DNA of 64,000 bases from Rhodocyclaceae bacterium (GTDB taxonomy: Bacteria; Pseudomonadota; Gammaproteobacteria; Burkholderiales; Rhodocyclaceae): positions 1-64,000 of the forward strand of contig JAEUNL010000004.1 in NCBI GenBank assembly GCA_016791115.1, in the 5' to 3' direction. The notes under the pieces are model-generated. The model was given only the letters and a program-made list of their open reading frames with translations, had not been told where the DNA came from and did no database searches. Positions 18,182 through 26,542 of the stretch are shown here, piece by piece (positions within the stretch are counted from its first letter, which is position 1; each line of letters opens with the position of its first letter). The translations under genes were made by a program, and so were the position numbers.

Positions 18182-19527
18182 GAGCAGAGAAGGCTTGCCG
18201 TTTCACGGAGAACCACTTCGCCGCGAAGACTGTGAGGATAGGCGCACGTGATCGCGACGTCGACAAACTGCCCGATCAGTCGCACATTGCCGGGGAAGTT
18301 CACCACACGGTTGTTGTCCGTGCGTCCGGCAAGTTCATCGGCATTCTTGCGCGAAACCCCTTCCACGAGAATACGCTGGCGCGTCCCGACCATGGCCGCA
18401 CTCACCGCCCGCGCCTGCTCGTCGATACGCTGCTGCAGACGGGCAAGTCGCGCCGATTTGACGTCTTGCGGCGTGTCGTCCGGGAGATCGGCTGCGGGCG
18501 TACCGGGCCGCGGACTGTAAAGAAAACTGAACGAACCGTCGAAACCGATATCGTCGATGAGCTTCATCGTGGAATCGAAATCGGCTTCGGTTTCACCGGG
18601 AAAGCCAACGATGAAATCCGACGACAAGGACAAATCCGGACGCGCCGCACGCAGCCTGCGCACGATGGACTTGAACTCCAGCACCGTATAACCACGCTTC
18701 ATCGCTGCGAGAATCCGGTCGGAGCCTGACTGCACGGGCAGATGAAGCTGTGATACCAGCTTCGGCAGACGCGAGTAGGCATCGATCAGACGCGGCGTCA
18801 TCTCGCGCGGATGTGACGTCGTGTAACGGATGCGCTCGATGCCGGGAATCTCATGCACATATTCCAGCAACAATGCGAAATCTGCCGTTTCGCCATCGCT
18901 CATCGTTCCGCGATAGGCATTCACGTTCTGCCCCAGCAGCGTCACCTCTCGCACGCCCTGCCCCGCGAGCCCGGCAATCTCGGTCAGCACATCGTCGAAG
19001 GGGCGCGACACCTCGTCGCCCCGGGTATAGGGTACGACGCAGAATGTGCAGTACTTGCTGCAACCTTCCATGATCGAAACGAACGCCGATGCACCTTCGA
19101 CGCGCGCCGGCGGCATCGCATCGAACTTCTCGATTTCCGGAAAGCTGACATCGACTTGGGCGCGGCCGGATTCGCGTCGGCGGGCAATCAGCGCCGGCAG
19201 CCGGTGCAATGTCTGCGGCCCGAAGACGACATCGACGAACGGCGCGCGGGCCACGATCGCGGCACCTTCCTGGCTCGCGACACACCCCCCCACGCCGATG
19301 ATCAGCTGCGGATTGCGCTGCTTGAGGTGACGCACCCGCCCGAGGTCGTGAAAAACCTTTTCCTGCGCCTTTTCGCGCACCGAGCAGGTGTTGAAAAGGA
19401 TGACGTCGGCGTCCTCGGGGTTGTCGGTCTTGACGGCGCCTTCCGCGGCGCCAAGCACATCGGCCATCTTGTCAGAGTCGTACTCATTCATCTGACAGCC
19501 GAAGGTGCGGATGTACACCTTCTTCAT
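18178..19527 (-). CDS. miaB: tRNA-2-methylthio-N6-dimethylallyladenosine synthase
   Basis: A 449-residue radical-SAM methylthiotransferase. The N-terminal MTTase domain provides three cluster cysteines ([26 protein letters not shown]). The radical-SAM motif [16 protein letters not shown] carries CxxxCxxC, and a C-terminal TRAM domain begins near [11 protein letters not shown]. It adds the methylthio group at A37 of tRNAs. It heads the phoH-ybeY-corC-lnt group, preceded only by a small hypothetical gene whose stop overlaps its start. Confidence 0.97.
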   Translation of the reverse strand: MKKVYIRTFGCQMNEYDSDKMADVLGAAEGAVKTDNPEDADVILFNTCSVREKAQEKVFHDLGRVRHLKQRNPQLIIGVGGCVASQEGAAIVARAPFVDVVFGPQTLHRLPALIARRRESGRAQVDVSFPEIEKFDAMPPARVEGASAFVSIMEGCSKYCTFCVVPYTRGDEVSRPFDDVLTEIAGLAGQGVREVTLLGQNVNAYRGTMSDGETADFALLLEYVHEIPGIERIRYTTSHPREMTPRLIDAYSRLPKLVSQLHLPVQSGSDRILAAMKRGYTVLEFKSIVRRLRAARPDLSLSSDFIVGFPGETEADFDSTMKLIDDIGFDGSFSFLYSPRPGTPAADLPDDTPQDVKSARLARLQQRIDEQARAVSAAMVGTRQRILVEGVSRKNADELAGRTDNNRVVNFPGNVRLIGQFVDVAITCAYPHSLRGEVVLRETASLLCS

Positions 19528-19889
19528 CTAAACGTTGGTGCGGGCTGCTGTCGTTCTTCTGGCGTGAGTATCCAGACTTGGGAAACCTGCCCGGCAGGGT
19601 CGAGCTTGAACCGCACCACCTGGCGTTCGGTAACGGTTGTCGGCATTACGATGCGATTCGACTGGTCGCGAATCTGCGCCCCCACCGCGAGCGACATCTC
19701 GGTGCGATCCATCACCACCTGGCCGCCAAGCGGCGGATCCATTTCGGCCTTCGGCGCATCTTCCGGGATCGAGCGCAGCACACCCATCACCGCGGCAGGC
19801 TGCTGCACGGCCGGATAATTGCCGTCGGACAGGCCGGGTGCGACCGTATCGACGATCGTGGTGATGATGGCGGGAATCAAGGGGTTCAT
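19524..19889 (-). CDS. Hypothetical protein (121 aa) leading the miaB operon
   Basis: The 121-residue protein begins [20 protein letters not shown] and is followed by a central hydrophilic region and a beta-rich end ([20 protein letters not shown]). No family is recognised. No convincing signal peptide or membrane span is seen, though the first 19 residues are hydrophobic. Four-base overlap with the miaB start, a GTGAGGT ribosome site and a -10 box about 55 bases upstream all support a real gene. Coupling to miaB suggests expression as the first operon gene but gives no function. Confidence 0.7.
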   Translation of the reverse strand: MNPLIPAIITTIVDTVAPGLSDGNYPAVQQPAAVMGVLRSIPEDAPKAEMDPPLGGQVVMDRTEMSLAVGAQIRDQSNRIVMPTTVTERQVVRFKLDPAGQVSQVWILTPEERQQPAPTFR

Positions 19890-19940
19890 CGGGGTACCTC
19901 ACGGAACCGGGGGCCGTAGAGCGACCACGGCAACTCATGA

Positions 19941-19946
19941 ATTATA
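19941..19946 (-). promoter_or_regulatory. -10 box for the miaB operon
   Basis: The minus strand reads TATAAT, a perfect -10 hexamer, in a locally AT-rich patch about 55 bases upstream of the hypothetical-miaB-phoH-ybeY-corC-lnt genes. No good -35 was found at the normal distance. Confidence 0.4.
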
Positions 19947-20034
19947 TTCGATAATTTCCCGAGTGCAGGACAAATGTCACGCCTCTCGGGGCTTCTACGG
20001 CGGGCTGCGGCCATCCTTGATGCCGTCCCGCGCC

Positions 20035-20064
20035 TTGCCCGTCCAGCCGGCCTTCTGCTATTCT
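20035..20064 (+). promoter_or_regulatory. Promoter of tRNA-Met
   Basis: TTGCCC (20035-20040) and TATTCT (20059-20064) are separated by 18 bases. The -10 box lies 15 bases before the mature tRNA end, as expected for a single tRNA promoter. Confidence 0.5.
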
Positions 20065-20079
20065 CTCGCCCTTCCTCGG

Positions 20080-20156
20080 GGTGATGTAGCTCAGCTGGTT
20101 AGAGCGACGGATTCATAATCCGTAGGTCGAGGGTTCAAGTCCCCCCATCACCACCA
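20080..20156 (+). tRNA. tRNA-Met (CAT)
   Basis: A 77-base cloverleaf. Acceptor GGTGATG pairs with CATCACC, the D-arm has the GCTCAG-CTGGTTAGAGC pattern, and the anticodon stem CGGAT/ATCCG carries anticodon CAT at 20114-20116. The T-arm has GGTTCAAGTCC, followed by discriminator A and encoded CCA. The regular acceptor 1-72 pair (G-C) points to the elongator form. A CAT tRNA modified to read isoleucine cannot be fully excluded. Confidence 0.95.
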
Positions 20157-20254
20157 AAAACTTCTTACCCGCCGCCGGCTCGAATCGAATCTGCCCCGTT
20201 TCGGCAGAATGACAGGGCGACGCAAGCGTCAACAGGTTGGTGTCCGCGGCTCCG

Positions 20255-21418
20255 ATGCAATCGCAAAAGTTCGATCTGATCATTGTCGGGGCAGGGCTTG
20301 CGGGGTCGAGCCTTGCCGCGGCTTTGGGTAAGTCGCACCTGTCGATCGCGTTGGTCGAAACGCGGCCGCCGCAGCCCGCCGCCGGCTGGGACGCACGGAT
20401 TTATGCCGTCAGCCCGACCAACGCCGCCTTTCTGTCACAGATCGGCGTCTGGCAACGCCTGGACCACAACCGCATCTGCCCGGTCCACGACATGGAGATC
20501 CACGGCGACCTGCGTGCGCGACTCGACTTTTCCGCGTACCAAGCCGGCGTGGGCGAGTTGGCCTGGATCGTGGAAAGCAGCCAGATGCAGGGGGAGTTGT
20601 GGGAAACGGCAAAACGCCTGCCGAATCTCACGTTGTTTTGCCCGGCGCAACCACGCAGCCTCTCCATCGCAACCGATTGCGCGCGTCTGGCCCTCGCCGA
20701 CGGCCGCAACCTCGAGGCCTCGTTGATCGTCGCTGCGGATGGTGCGAACTCCTGGGTCCGCGAGGCTGCCGGGATCGGGGCGCGCTTCACGCCCTACGGG
20801 GAGTGCGGTGTCGTGGCCAACTTCCGCACCGAACGCGACCATCTCGGCAAGGCGTTCCAGTGGTTCCGGCCGGATGGCGTCCTGGCCTACCTGCCGCTGC
20901 CCGGCCGCCACATCTCGATGGTCTGGTCGACGCCCGAGGCGCATGCGCAGTCCCTGACCGAACTCCCTGCCAACGCGCTATGCCAGCGCGTTGGCGAAGC
21001 GGGCGCAGAACGCCTCGGTGCGCTCGAACTGCTGACCCCTGCGGCAGCCTTCCCGCTGCGGCTGATGCGGGTAGCGCAAACCACGGCGGCACGCGTCGCC
21101 CTGATCGGTGACGCGGCGCACGCGATCCACCCGCTTTCCGGCCACGGCATCAACCTCGGATTCCAGGATTCCGCCGTTCTTGCAGAAACCCTGGCCGGCG
21201 CCCGCCCCCAGCAGGACTGCGGCGACGCTTCACTGTTGCGCCGCTACGCGCGCACGCGCGCCGAGGAAGTCGCGTTGCTGCAATACACAACCCACGGATT
21301 GCAACGCCTGTTCAAGACGCAGTCGGGGCCGGTCGCATTTCTGCGCAATGCCGGCCTGAACCTGACGAACCGTCTTCCTGTCATACGCAATGCCCTCGTG
21401 CGATACGCGCTCGGTTAA
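20255..21418 (+). CDS. UbiH/UbiF/VisC/Coq6-family FAD-dependent hydroxylase
   Basis: This 387-residue flavoprotein monooxygenase has the N-terminal dinucleotide-binding motif IIVGAGLAGSSLAAAL, the DARIYAVSPTN segment, the DG motif (AADGANSWVREAAG) and the second FAD motif LIGDAAHAIHPLSGHGINLGFQD. The family hydroxylates the ring of ubiquinone precursors at the inner face of the membrane. Which ring position this member attacks cannot be read from sequence. The ATG at 20255 was chosen; a GTG at 20240 and a TTG at 20237 are in frame upstream. dsbC follows after 17 bases. Confidence 0.9.
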   Translation: MQSQKFDLIIVGAGLAGSSLAAALGKSHLSIALVETRPPQPAAGWDARIYAVSPTNAAFLSQIGVWQRLDHNRICPVHDMEIHGDLRARLDFSAYQAGVGELAWIVESSQMQGELWETAKRLPNLTLFCPAQPRSLSIATDCARLALADGRNLEASLIVAADGANSWVREAAGIGARFTPYGECGVVANFRTERDHLGKAFQWFRPDGVLAYLPLPGRHISMVWSTPEAHAQSLTELPANALCQRVGEAGAERLGALELLTPAAAFPLRLMRVAQTTAARVALIGDAAHAIHPLSGHGINLGFQDSAVLAETLAGARPQQDCGDASLLRRYARTRAEEVALLQYTTHGLQRLFKTQSGPVAFLRNAGLNLTNRLPVIRNALVRYALG

Positions 21419-21435
21419 TCACCATGGAGAGATTG

Positions 21436-22146
21436 ATGAAAACACTGTTTCGGGCGCTGATCGCGGCTGCGGTCCTCGTTGCCGGCCCCGCTCTTGCAGA
21501 CGAAGCCGCAATCAAGAAAGCCGTGGAGGAAAAACTCGGCGGCAAGGTCGACTCGGTATCCAAGTCCGGTTTCCTCGGCCTGTACGAGGTGTATGCCGAG
21601 GGCAACATCTTTTACACCGACGAGAAGGTGTCGGCTATCGTCGCCGGCAACCTGATCGACACGCGCAACATGCAGAACGTGACGCAGGAAAGACTCCAGA
21701 AGCTGTCGGCGATCAAGTTCTCCGAATTGCCGCTCGACCTCGCGGTCAAGACGGTCCGCGGCAAAGGCTCACGGGTGTTCGCAACGTTCGAGGATCCCAA
21801 CTGCGGCTACTGCAAGCGTTTCGCGCGCGATCTGCAGAACATCGACGACGTCACGATCTACACGTTCCTTTATCCGATCCTTTCCGCCGATTCCGAACAG
21901 AAGGCCAAGCAGATCTGGTGCGCATCCGATCGGACCAAAGCCTGGCTCGGCTGGATGATCGACGGCAACACGCCGACCGGTGACGGCAAGTGCAATCATC
22001 CGACCGACAAGATCAAGGCGCTTGGCGAAAAACTGCGCGTCAACGGTACGCCGACAGTATTCTTCTCCAACGGCGAGCGGGTCGGCGGCGCGATTCCGGC
22101 TGCCCAAGTAGACAAGCGACTCAAGCAGATCGCGGAAGCCAAGTAA
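21436..22146 (+). CDS. dsbC: Periplasmic thiol:disulfide interchange protein DsbC
   Basis: A 236-residue protein with a signal peptide (TLFRALIAAAVLVAGPALA), a DsbC dimerisation domain (about 22-85) and a thioredoxin fold with the catalytic CGYC in FEDPNCGYCKRF. A second cysteine pair (IWC ... GKC) matches the structural disulfide of DsbC. It isomerises wrong disulfides in the periplasm. The ATG at 21436 has GGAGAG upstream; an ATG at 21424 would add four residues. It is followed by a clear terminator. Confidence 0.95.
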   Translation: MKTLFRALIAAAVLVAGPALADEAAIKKAVEEKLGGKVDSVSKSGFLGLYEVYAEGNIFYTDEKVSAIVAGNLIDTRNMQNVTQERLQKLSAIKFSELPLDLAVKTVRGKGSRVFATFEDPNCGYCKRFARDLQNIDDVTIYTFLYPILSADSEQKAKQIWCASDRTKAWLGWMIDGNTPTGDGKCNHPTDKIKALGEKLRVNGTPTVFFSNGERVGGAIPAAQVDKRLKQIAEAK

Positions 22147-22167
22147 CAAACCCTCGCGCAACCGGTG

Positions 22168-22191
22168 AAGGCGGGCAATGCCCGCCTTTTT
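22168..22191 (+). terminator. Rho-independent terminator after dsbC
   Basis: GGCGGGC and GCCCGCC form a seven-pair stem with an AAT loop followed by TTTTT. This ends the ubiH-like/dsbC transcript. Confidence 0.9.
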
Positions 22192-22300
22192 GCTGCATTG
22201 CAGCACGACCACCATCTTTGCCGCGAGGCCTGGTGTCGGCTAAGATCAAAAGCGAACATCAGCGGTCAGTACGAGACCCGCCCACCCCGAGAGGCCCGGC

Positions 22301-22720
22301 ATGGACGTCCACGATCATGCAGAAATCGCGACCCGACTGCGCGCTGCGGGCATTCCGGTCACGTTGCAACGTCTGGCGATCGCAGGGCTACTGTTCCGTG
22401 AGCCGATACACATAACAGCAGAGCAATTGCTGAAACAGGTCAAGCGCAACGCCCCCGAAACCTCGCGTGCCACCATCTACAACACGCTCAGGCTCTTCGC
22501 GGAGAAGGGGCTGATCAAGGAACTGGTTGTGCAGCCGGAACGGGTCGTTTTCGACTCCAATACTCAGCCCCACCATCACCTTTACAACGCGGAAACCGGA
22601 GAGCTGACGGATTTGCCGGCGGATGCGATGAAGGTTGTCGGACTCCCGCCGCTGCCGGAAGGCACCGAGATCCATCAGGTCGACGTCATCGTCCGGATAC
22701 GTCGCGAACGCGCGCACTGA
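22301..22720 (+). CDS. Fur-family transcriptional regulator, Irr-like
   Basis: A 139-residue regulator with a winged helix (TSRATIYNTLRLFAEKGLI) and the sequence FDSNTQPHHHLYN. This triple-His motif within F-D-x-N and the later PEGTEIHQVDVIVRIR closely match Irr proteins, where HHH takes part in haem-dependent iron sensing. The C-terminal CxxC pairs of Fur itself are absent. Irr-type proteins control haem and iron genes and sometimes peroxide defence. The targets here are unknown. It is preceded by the dsbC terminator, so it has its own promoter. Confidence 0.88.
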   Translation: MDVHDHAEIATRLRAAGIPVTLQRLAIAGLLFREPIHITAEQLLKQVKRNAPETSRATIYNTLRLFAEKGLIKELVVQPERVVFDSNTQPHHHLYNAETGELTDLPADAMKVVGLPPLPEGTEIHQVDVIVRIRRERAH

Positions 22721-22748
22721 AGCACGCCGCGCCGTCATTCGCACGGCG

Positions 22749-23825
22749 CTATTTCATCAGCACCAGCGATGCCTCCAGTATGCAGTGATCGGATGCAGCG
22801 GGCGGTACGCGAACGAGCCGTCCTTTCACCCGCCCGTCCTCGAGGGAGGCGGGATCAAGACGACGTCGCAACGCCTCACCAACGACGAGATGATCAAGCG
22901 CCTCGTGGCACCCCGCCGCGGACGCTGCGCTTCGGTCGACCTTCGCCAGTTCCACGGCGCTCTGCGGCGGATCGCCGTCATTGATTTCCGCATAGAGGTT
23001 GCGCACCAAGGCGGCGGTAACCGGCGACGCGGGATCGCCTCCATCAGAACGCGCCGGGAACCCACCGCGCACCTCCTGTTCCAGATCCCGGTTCCAGTCA
23101 CCAATCACCATGAAGCCACGGTCGGCCCGCGCCTGCTGCTCGATCCAGTCTTCCAAGGGCGCGGCTTGCGCCTGCAGGACGCGACAGGCGGCATTTCCGC
23201 CATCATCCATCCTGCCGCGCGGGCAAGCGGCCTTGAGGTGGATGTTTAGCATGGCAATCTCGTGCCCGCCCCACCTGAAGGTCAGTTCCAAGCCACGACG
23301 CACCGGCCTTTTCACCGTTGGGTCGTCTTCCAGGCTCAGCGCGACGATCTCGCGACATTCCAACGCTGCCTCGTGCCCGCGGCGAACGACGAACGCCAAG
23401 TTGAGCCCATCATCGCGCGTCGTAAGGCAGACCATGCGGAATTCGGACGGCAGCACGCGGGCAAGCGCTATCGGCCCTTGCACCTCTTGCAGCGCAATGA
23501 CGTCTGCCCCGCGTGTGGCCAAGTCCGCGAGCGCCGCGCGAACTGCTCGCAGCTTGATCGCCTCGTAAGCGGCAGCATCGCCGATGCCGAGGCGGTGGTA
23601 AGCATCGCAGGGCGGATGGCTGTCGCGCGGCAGGTCGCGCCCATTGCCGCTGCGACAGATACTCCAGAAATCCGGCGCGCGAAGATCAGCCAGCCACGCC
23701 ATGTTCCAGGACGCTAGCACCAGCTTGCGTCCGGAATCCGTTGAATTGGCGCTTGCTTGCTCAACACCTGAAACGATGAGCACAAACACCAGCCATGAAC
23801 AGACTAGTTTGCTGCAACGCGCCAT
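22749..23825 (-). CDS. Secreted endonuclease/exonuclease/phosphatase-family protein
   Basis: About 358 residues. An N-terminal signal peptide (KLVCSWLVFVLIVSGVEQASA) points to export. The domain follows the EEP fold: ASWNMAWL, VIALQEVQG (metal-binding Glu), NIHLKAACP, VIGDWNRDL (catalytic Asp and Asn) and the final SDHCILEASL (Asp-His). Substrate may be nucleic acid, a phosphoester lipid or another phosphate; the sequence does not decide. Starts at 23867 and 23909 are possible; 23825 gives the shortest N-region before the hydrophobic core. It is convergent with the Irr-like gene and divergent from the kinase at 23964. Confidence 0.85.
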   Translation of the reverse strand: MARCSKLVCSWLVFVLIVSGVEQASANSTDSGRKLVLASWNMAWLADLRAPDFWSICRSGNGRDLPRDSHPPCDAYHRLGIGDAAAYEAIKLRAVRAALADLATRGADVIALQEVQGPIALARVLPSEFRMVCLTTRDDGLNLAFVVRRGHEAALECREIVALSLEDDPTVKRPVRRGLELTFRWGGHEIAMLNIHLKAACPRGRMDDGGNAACRVLQAQAAPLEDWIEQQARADRGFMVIGDWNRDLEQEVRGGFPARSDGGDPASPVTAALVRNLYAEINDGDPPQSAVELAKVDRSAASAAGCHEALDHLVVGEALRRRLDPASLEDGRVKGRLVRVPPAASDHCILEASLVLMK

Positions 23826-23892
23826 CAGTGAACGGGCTCTCCGCGACAGGAAGGCGGAAGCATACATGCCGGAATTGCCGATCTTCGATTGA

Positions 23893-23904
23893 CGTTGATC
23901 AACG
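23893..23904. promoter_or_regulatory. 12-bp perfect palindrome in a divergent promoter
   Basis: CGTTGATCAACG is fully self-complementary and sits between two divergent genes (endonuclease-like and PAS kinase), at a position suitable for an operator. The regulator is unknown. Confidence 0.35.
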
Positions 23905-23963
23905 GCCACCGCAACCGCAACGGGTTAGATTGCAGCATCGGATTGCGGAGAAGCCCGAGAACC

Positions 23964-25094
23964 ATGCAAGGCGAGACCAAACCAGCCCAAAGCGACATGA
24001 ATGGCGACGAGCCCTTCCGTTGCGGTTTCGCGCGGGCCGCTGTCGGGTTGGCGCACCTGTCTACGGATGGCCGCTTCCTGCATGCGAACCCACAGCTTTG
24101 CCGCACGCTCGGTTATGGGATCGACACGGTTTCGCAGTTTCGACTGGAAGACCTGATCCACCCGGCAGACCTGCCAAGGTATCGCACACAGGTTTCGCGT
24201 CTGCTCGACGGCGAAGCCCACGACGTCGCAATGGAATGCCGCTGCAACACCCGGGACGGTAGTCGCGCATGGATCAACGTGACGCTTTCCCTGGTTCGCG
24301 ACAAAGACGCCGACCCGGATTTCATCGTCGCGGTGGTGGAAGACATCCACAAGCGCAAGCAACAGGAATCGCGCCTACGCAATCTGCGCGCCGAAATGCA
24401 GGAACTGCTGCAATTGAATGTCGCCAGCCAGACCGCGAAGGCAATCGCCCACGAGATCAACCAGCCGCTCAATGCCATCTCGTCCTATGCCGAGGCCGCG
24501 TTGCGCATGCTTCAGGCCGGCACGCCAGACCCGGTGAAGCTCTCGCGCGCGCTCGAATCCACGGTGCAACAGGCACAACGCGCAGCGCGGGTAGTGCGCG
24601 AGCTGATGCAGTTCCTGCAGAAGGGCGAGACGGAAACCGGGGCCGTCGATCTCAATGAAGCCATCAGGAATGCGCTGGCGGTCGTCGAATCCAACGGATA
24701 TGGCGGATTCGAGGCGACCACGGATCTGGCGCAGGATCTGCGCCCCGTTCGCGCCAATCGCCTGCAGATCGAAAAGGTGCTGGTGAACCTGCTGCGCAAC
24801 GGCGTCGAGGCGATGCGCGCTGCGGGCATCGCCACCAAGTCGATCCGCATATCGATCCGCAGCACCGATGACGGGAGAATGGCGCAGGTCACCGTTACGG
24901 ACAACGGCCCGGGGCTGGACCCTGACAACGCGAAGCGCATTTTCCACCCCTTTTTCACCACCAAGCCACGCGGCATCGGCATGGGGCTGGCGATTTCGCG
25001 CACGCTGGTCGAGGCACACGGCGGCCTGCTCTGGCTGGACGTCGGATCCGCCCCCGGCGCGACATTCCATTTCACGCTTCCGTTCGAAGAATGA
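23964..25094 (+). CDS. PAS-domain sensor histidine kinase (FixL-like)
   Basis: A 376-residue soluble kinase with no membrane span. A PAS domain (about 15-130) carries GLAHLSTDGRFLHANPQLCRTLGY and ends in IHKRK. The HisKA helix has H163 in AHEINQPLNAISSYAEAALRM, the arrangement of the FixL/ThiS/DctB group. The HATPase has DNGPGLD and GIGMGLAISRTLVEAHGG. PAS ligand is unknown; no clear haem-binding His can be assigned. The stop overlaps the start of the response regulator by four bases, so the two are a cognate pair. Confidence 0.92.
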   Translation: MQGETKPAQSDMNGDEPFRCGFARAAVGLAHLSTDGRFLHANPQLCRTLGYGIDTVSQFRLEDLIHPADLPRYRTQVSRLLDGEAHDVAMECRCNTRDGSRAWINVTLSLVRDKDADPDFIVAVVEDIHKRKQQESRLRNLRAEMQELLQLNVASQTAKAIAHEINQPLNAISSYAEAALRMLQAGTPDPVKLSRALESTVQQAQRAARVVRELMQFLQKGETETGAVDLNEAIRNALAVVESNGYGGFEATTDLAQDLRPVRANRLQIEKVLVNLLRNGVEAMRAAGIATKSIRISIRSTDDGRMAQVTVTDNGPGLDPDNAKRIFHPFFTTKPRGIGMGLAISRTLVEAHGGLLWLDVGSAPGATFHFTLPFEE

Positions 25095-25711
25095 CTGCTG
25101 CCACCGTTTATCTGATCGACGATGACGACGCCGTGCGCGACAGCGTCGCACTGCTATTGGAAACTGCGGGATTCACCGTCGCGAGCTTCTCCAGCGCCGA
25201 GTCATATCTCGAATCGGCCTCGCCCGATGCCGCCGGTTGCCTGGTGCTCGACCTGCGCATGGGCGGCATGGACGGCATCGCCCTGCAATGTGCGCTCGCA
25301 GAGCGCGGCTCGCGCCTGCCGATCATTTTTCTCAGTGCACACGGCGATATCCCGACCACGGTCCGTGCGATCAAGGCAGGTGCCGTCGACTTCCTGACCA
25401 AGCCGGTCGACGCCGGGCAGTTGATCGCGTGTGTGCGCGAAGCCATGCACACCTGCGAATCTGGAACCGACTGCCCACCCGGAAACGGTGCACACGGCTG
25501 CTTCGACGTGCTGACCGAGCGCGAACGCGAAGTGGTCGGACTCGCGCTGGACGGGAGGTCGAACAAGGAGATCGCCCGCGTGCTCGGCATCAGCCACCGC
25601 ACCGTCGAGTTCCACCGCTCGCGCGTACTCGCAAAGACGGGCGCGACGTCGCTGATCCAGCTGGCAGCGGGTCGCATCATGTCGCCGATGCGACCGAAAG
25701 GCGACGGCTGA
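25091..25711 (+). CDS. LuxR/FixJ-family response regulator
   Basis: A 206-residue regulator. The receiver has the acidic cluster DDDDAVRD, phospho-acceptor D54 (LVLDLRMGGMDG) and the KPVD lysine. The C-terminal LuxR helix-turn-helix has LTEREREVVGLALDGRSNKEIARVLGISHRTVEFHRSRVLAKTG. This belongs to the FixJ/TodT/StyR type, which activates transcription on phosphorylation. The kinase overlaps it upstream. Likely targets include the PAS gene 290 bases downstream, but this is inference. Confidence 0.94.
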   Translation: MTAATVYLIDDDDAVRDSVALLLETAGFTVASFSSAESYLESASPDAAGCLVLDLRMGGMDGIALQCALAERGSRLPIIFLSAHGDIPTTVRAIKAGAVDFLTKPVDAGQLIACVREAMHTCESGTDCPPGNGAHGCFDVLTEREREVVGLALDGRSNKEIARVLGISHRTVEFHRSRVLAKTGATSLIQLAAGRIMSPMRPKGDG

Positions 25712-25720
25712 CGCCGCGCG

Positions 25721-25742
25721 GTACTCGTGTTTGCACGAGTAC
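25721..25742. repeat. 9-bp hairpin just after the response regulator
   Basis: GTACTCGTG and CACGAGTAC are perfectly complementary with a TTTG loop, nine bases after the regulator stop. No T-run follows (GGAATTC), so it may be a weak terminator or a protein-binding dyad, for example for the adjacent FixJ-like regulator. Confidence 0.5.
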
Positions 25743-25891
25743 GGAATTCATGCCCGGATCATGAAGTTTGGGGTTAAATAGCAGTGCTTCCCGCAGTAGC
25801 AAGAGGCCAGATGCCAAGGCGGAGGTCATAAAGAGAATTCCCCGAGTTCGTGGAAGCCCTTGAATAGCCGGAGAGGCTTTGGAAGCACACC

Positions 25892-25930
25892 CTCCCCGGA
25901 CCCGACATGGATCATGCCGGGTCCGGGGAG
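25892..25930. repeat. Long 13-bp inverted repeat upstream of PAS gene
   Basis: CTCCCCGGACCCG and CGGGTCCGGGGAG are perfect complements around a 13-base centre (ACATGGATCATGC). Eight bases after the stem is TTTT. It lies between the response regulator and the PAS gene, roughly 70-110 bases before the PAS start. It could end the kinase-regulator transcript or form a structured leader for the PAS mRNA. Confidence 0.55.
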
Positions 25931-26001
25931 CGATGTTTTCCGGCCCCGGGGTTTCACCGCATGTCCGGACTGGCGCTTGCCAGGGAAAGGCTCGTGATCT
26001 C

Positions 26002-26454
26002 ATGACCAAACATCTGGGCGATCCGCTCTCGTTCCACACATCCGTCCCTGGCGCCGCCAGCACATCCGCTTTTGCCGCGCAGCCTGGCGACACCCGACAC
26101 GAGCCAGCCAATGGCAGCTACGACGACGCGATTCTCGACGTCGATGAACTTGGCATCATTCGCGCCTGCAATCCGGCGGTGAAAACGCTTCTCGGCTATC
26201 GTCCTCTTGAACTGGAAGGCCAGCATCTGGCCGTGCTGCTGCCCGGCCTGGAAGAGGCTCAGGCGAGCCGGCGCGGCAGTGTCGGCCAGCGGCTCAAGTT
26301 TCTGGGCCATTGCGACATCTCCTTTCGCGCCCGGCGAATCGACGGCCAACACGTCCGCTGCCGCGTGTTCGTCCATAACCGCGTGCAGTCAGGGCAGTCC
26401 TCGCTGCGCCTGATCCTGCGCAAGGACGACGTGCAGAACGACGTCTGCATCTGA
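26002..26454 (+). CDS. Single-PAS-domain protein (150 aa)
   Basis: The 150-residue protein has a disordered N-terminus (about 1-38) and one PAS domain (about 40-145): ILDVDELGIIRACNPAVKTLLGYRPLELEG is the classic PAS N-cap and core. There is no kinase, GGDEF, EAL or DNA-binding domain, so it may be a stand-alone sensor that signals by binding another protein. It sits downstream of the FixL/FixJ-like pair behind a large hairpin, suggesting it belongs to the same circuit or is its target. Confidence 0.75.
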   Translation: MTKHLGDPLSFHTSVPGAASTSAFAAQPGDTRHEPANGSYDDAILDVDELGIIRACNPAVKTLLGYRPLELEGQHLAVLLPGLEEAQASRRGSVGQRLKFLGHCDISFRARRIDGQHVRCRVFVHNRVQSGQSSLRLILRKDDVQNDVCI

Positions 26455-26464
26455 ACCTGCCCCC

Positions 26465-26480
26465 GGCCCGAATTCGGGCC
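26465..26480. repeat. 16-bp perfect palindrome before ada
   Basis: GGCCCGAATTCGGGCC is fully self-complementary, between the PAS gene stop and the ada start. It has no loop and no T-run, so an operator or weak terminator is possible. Confidence 0.35.
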
Positions 26481-26542
26481 GCGCGAATTCAAAAGCAAGA
26501 AGCGGAGTGCGCCGGGCGCCTGCCTGCGCTAGATTGCGTTCC

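Noticed and set aside
25721-25742. Rho-independent terminator
   Set aside because: The stem is good but there is no T-run on either strand; left as a dyad of unknown role.
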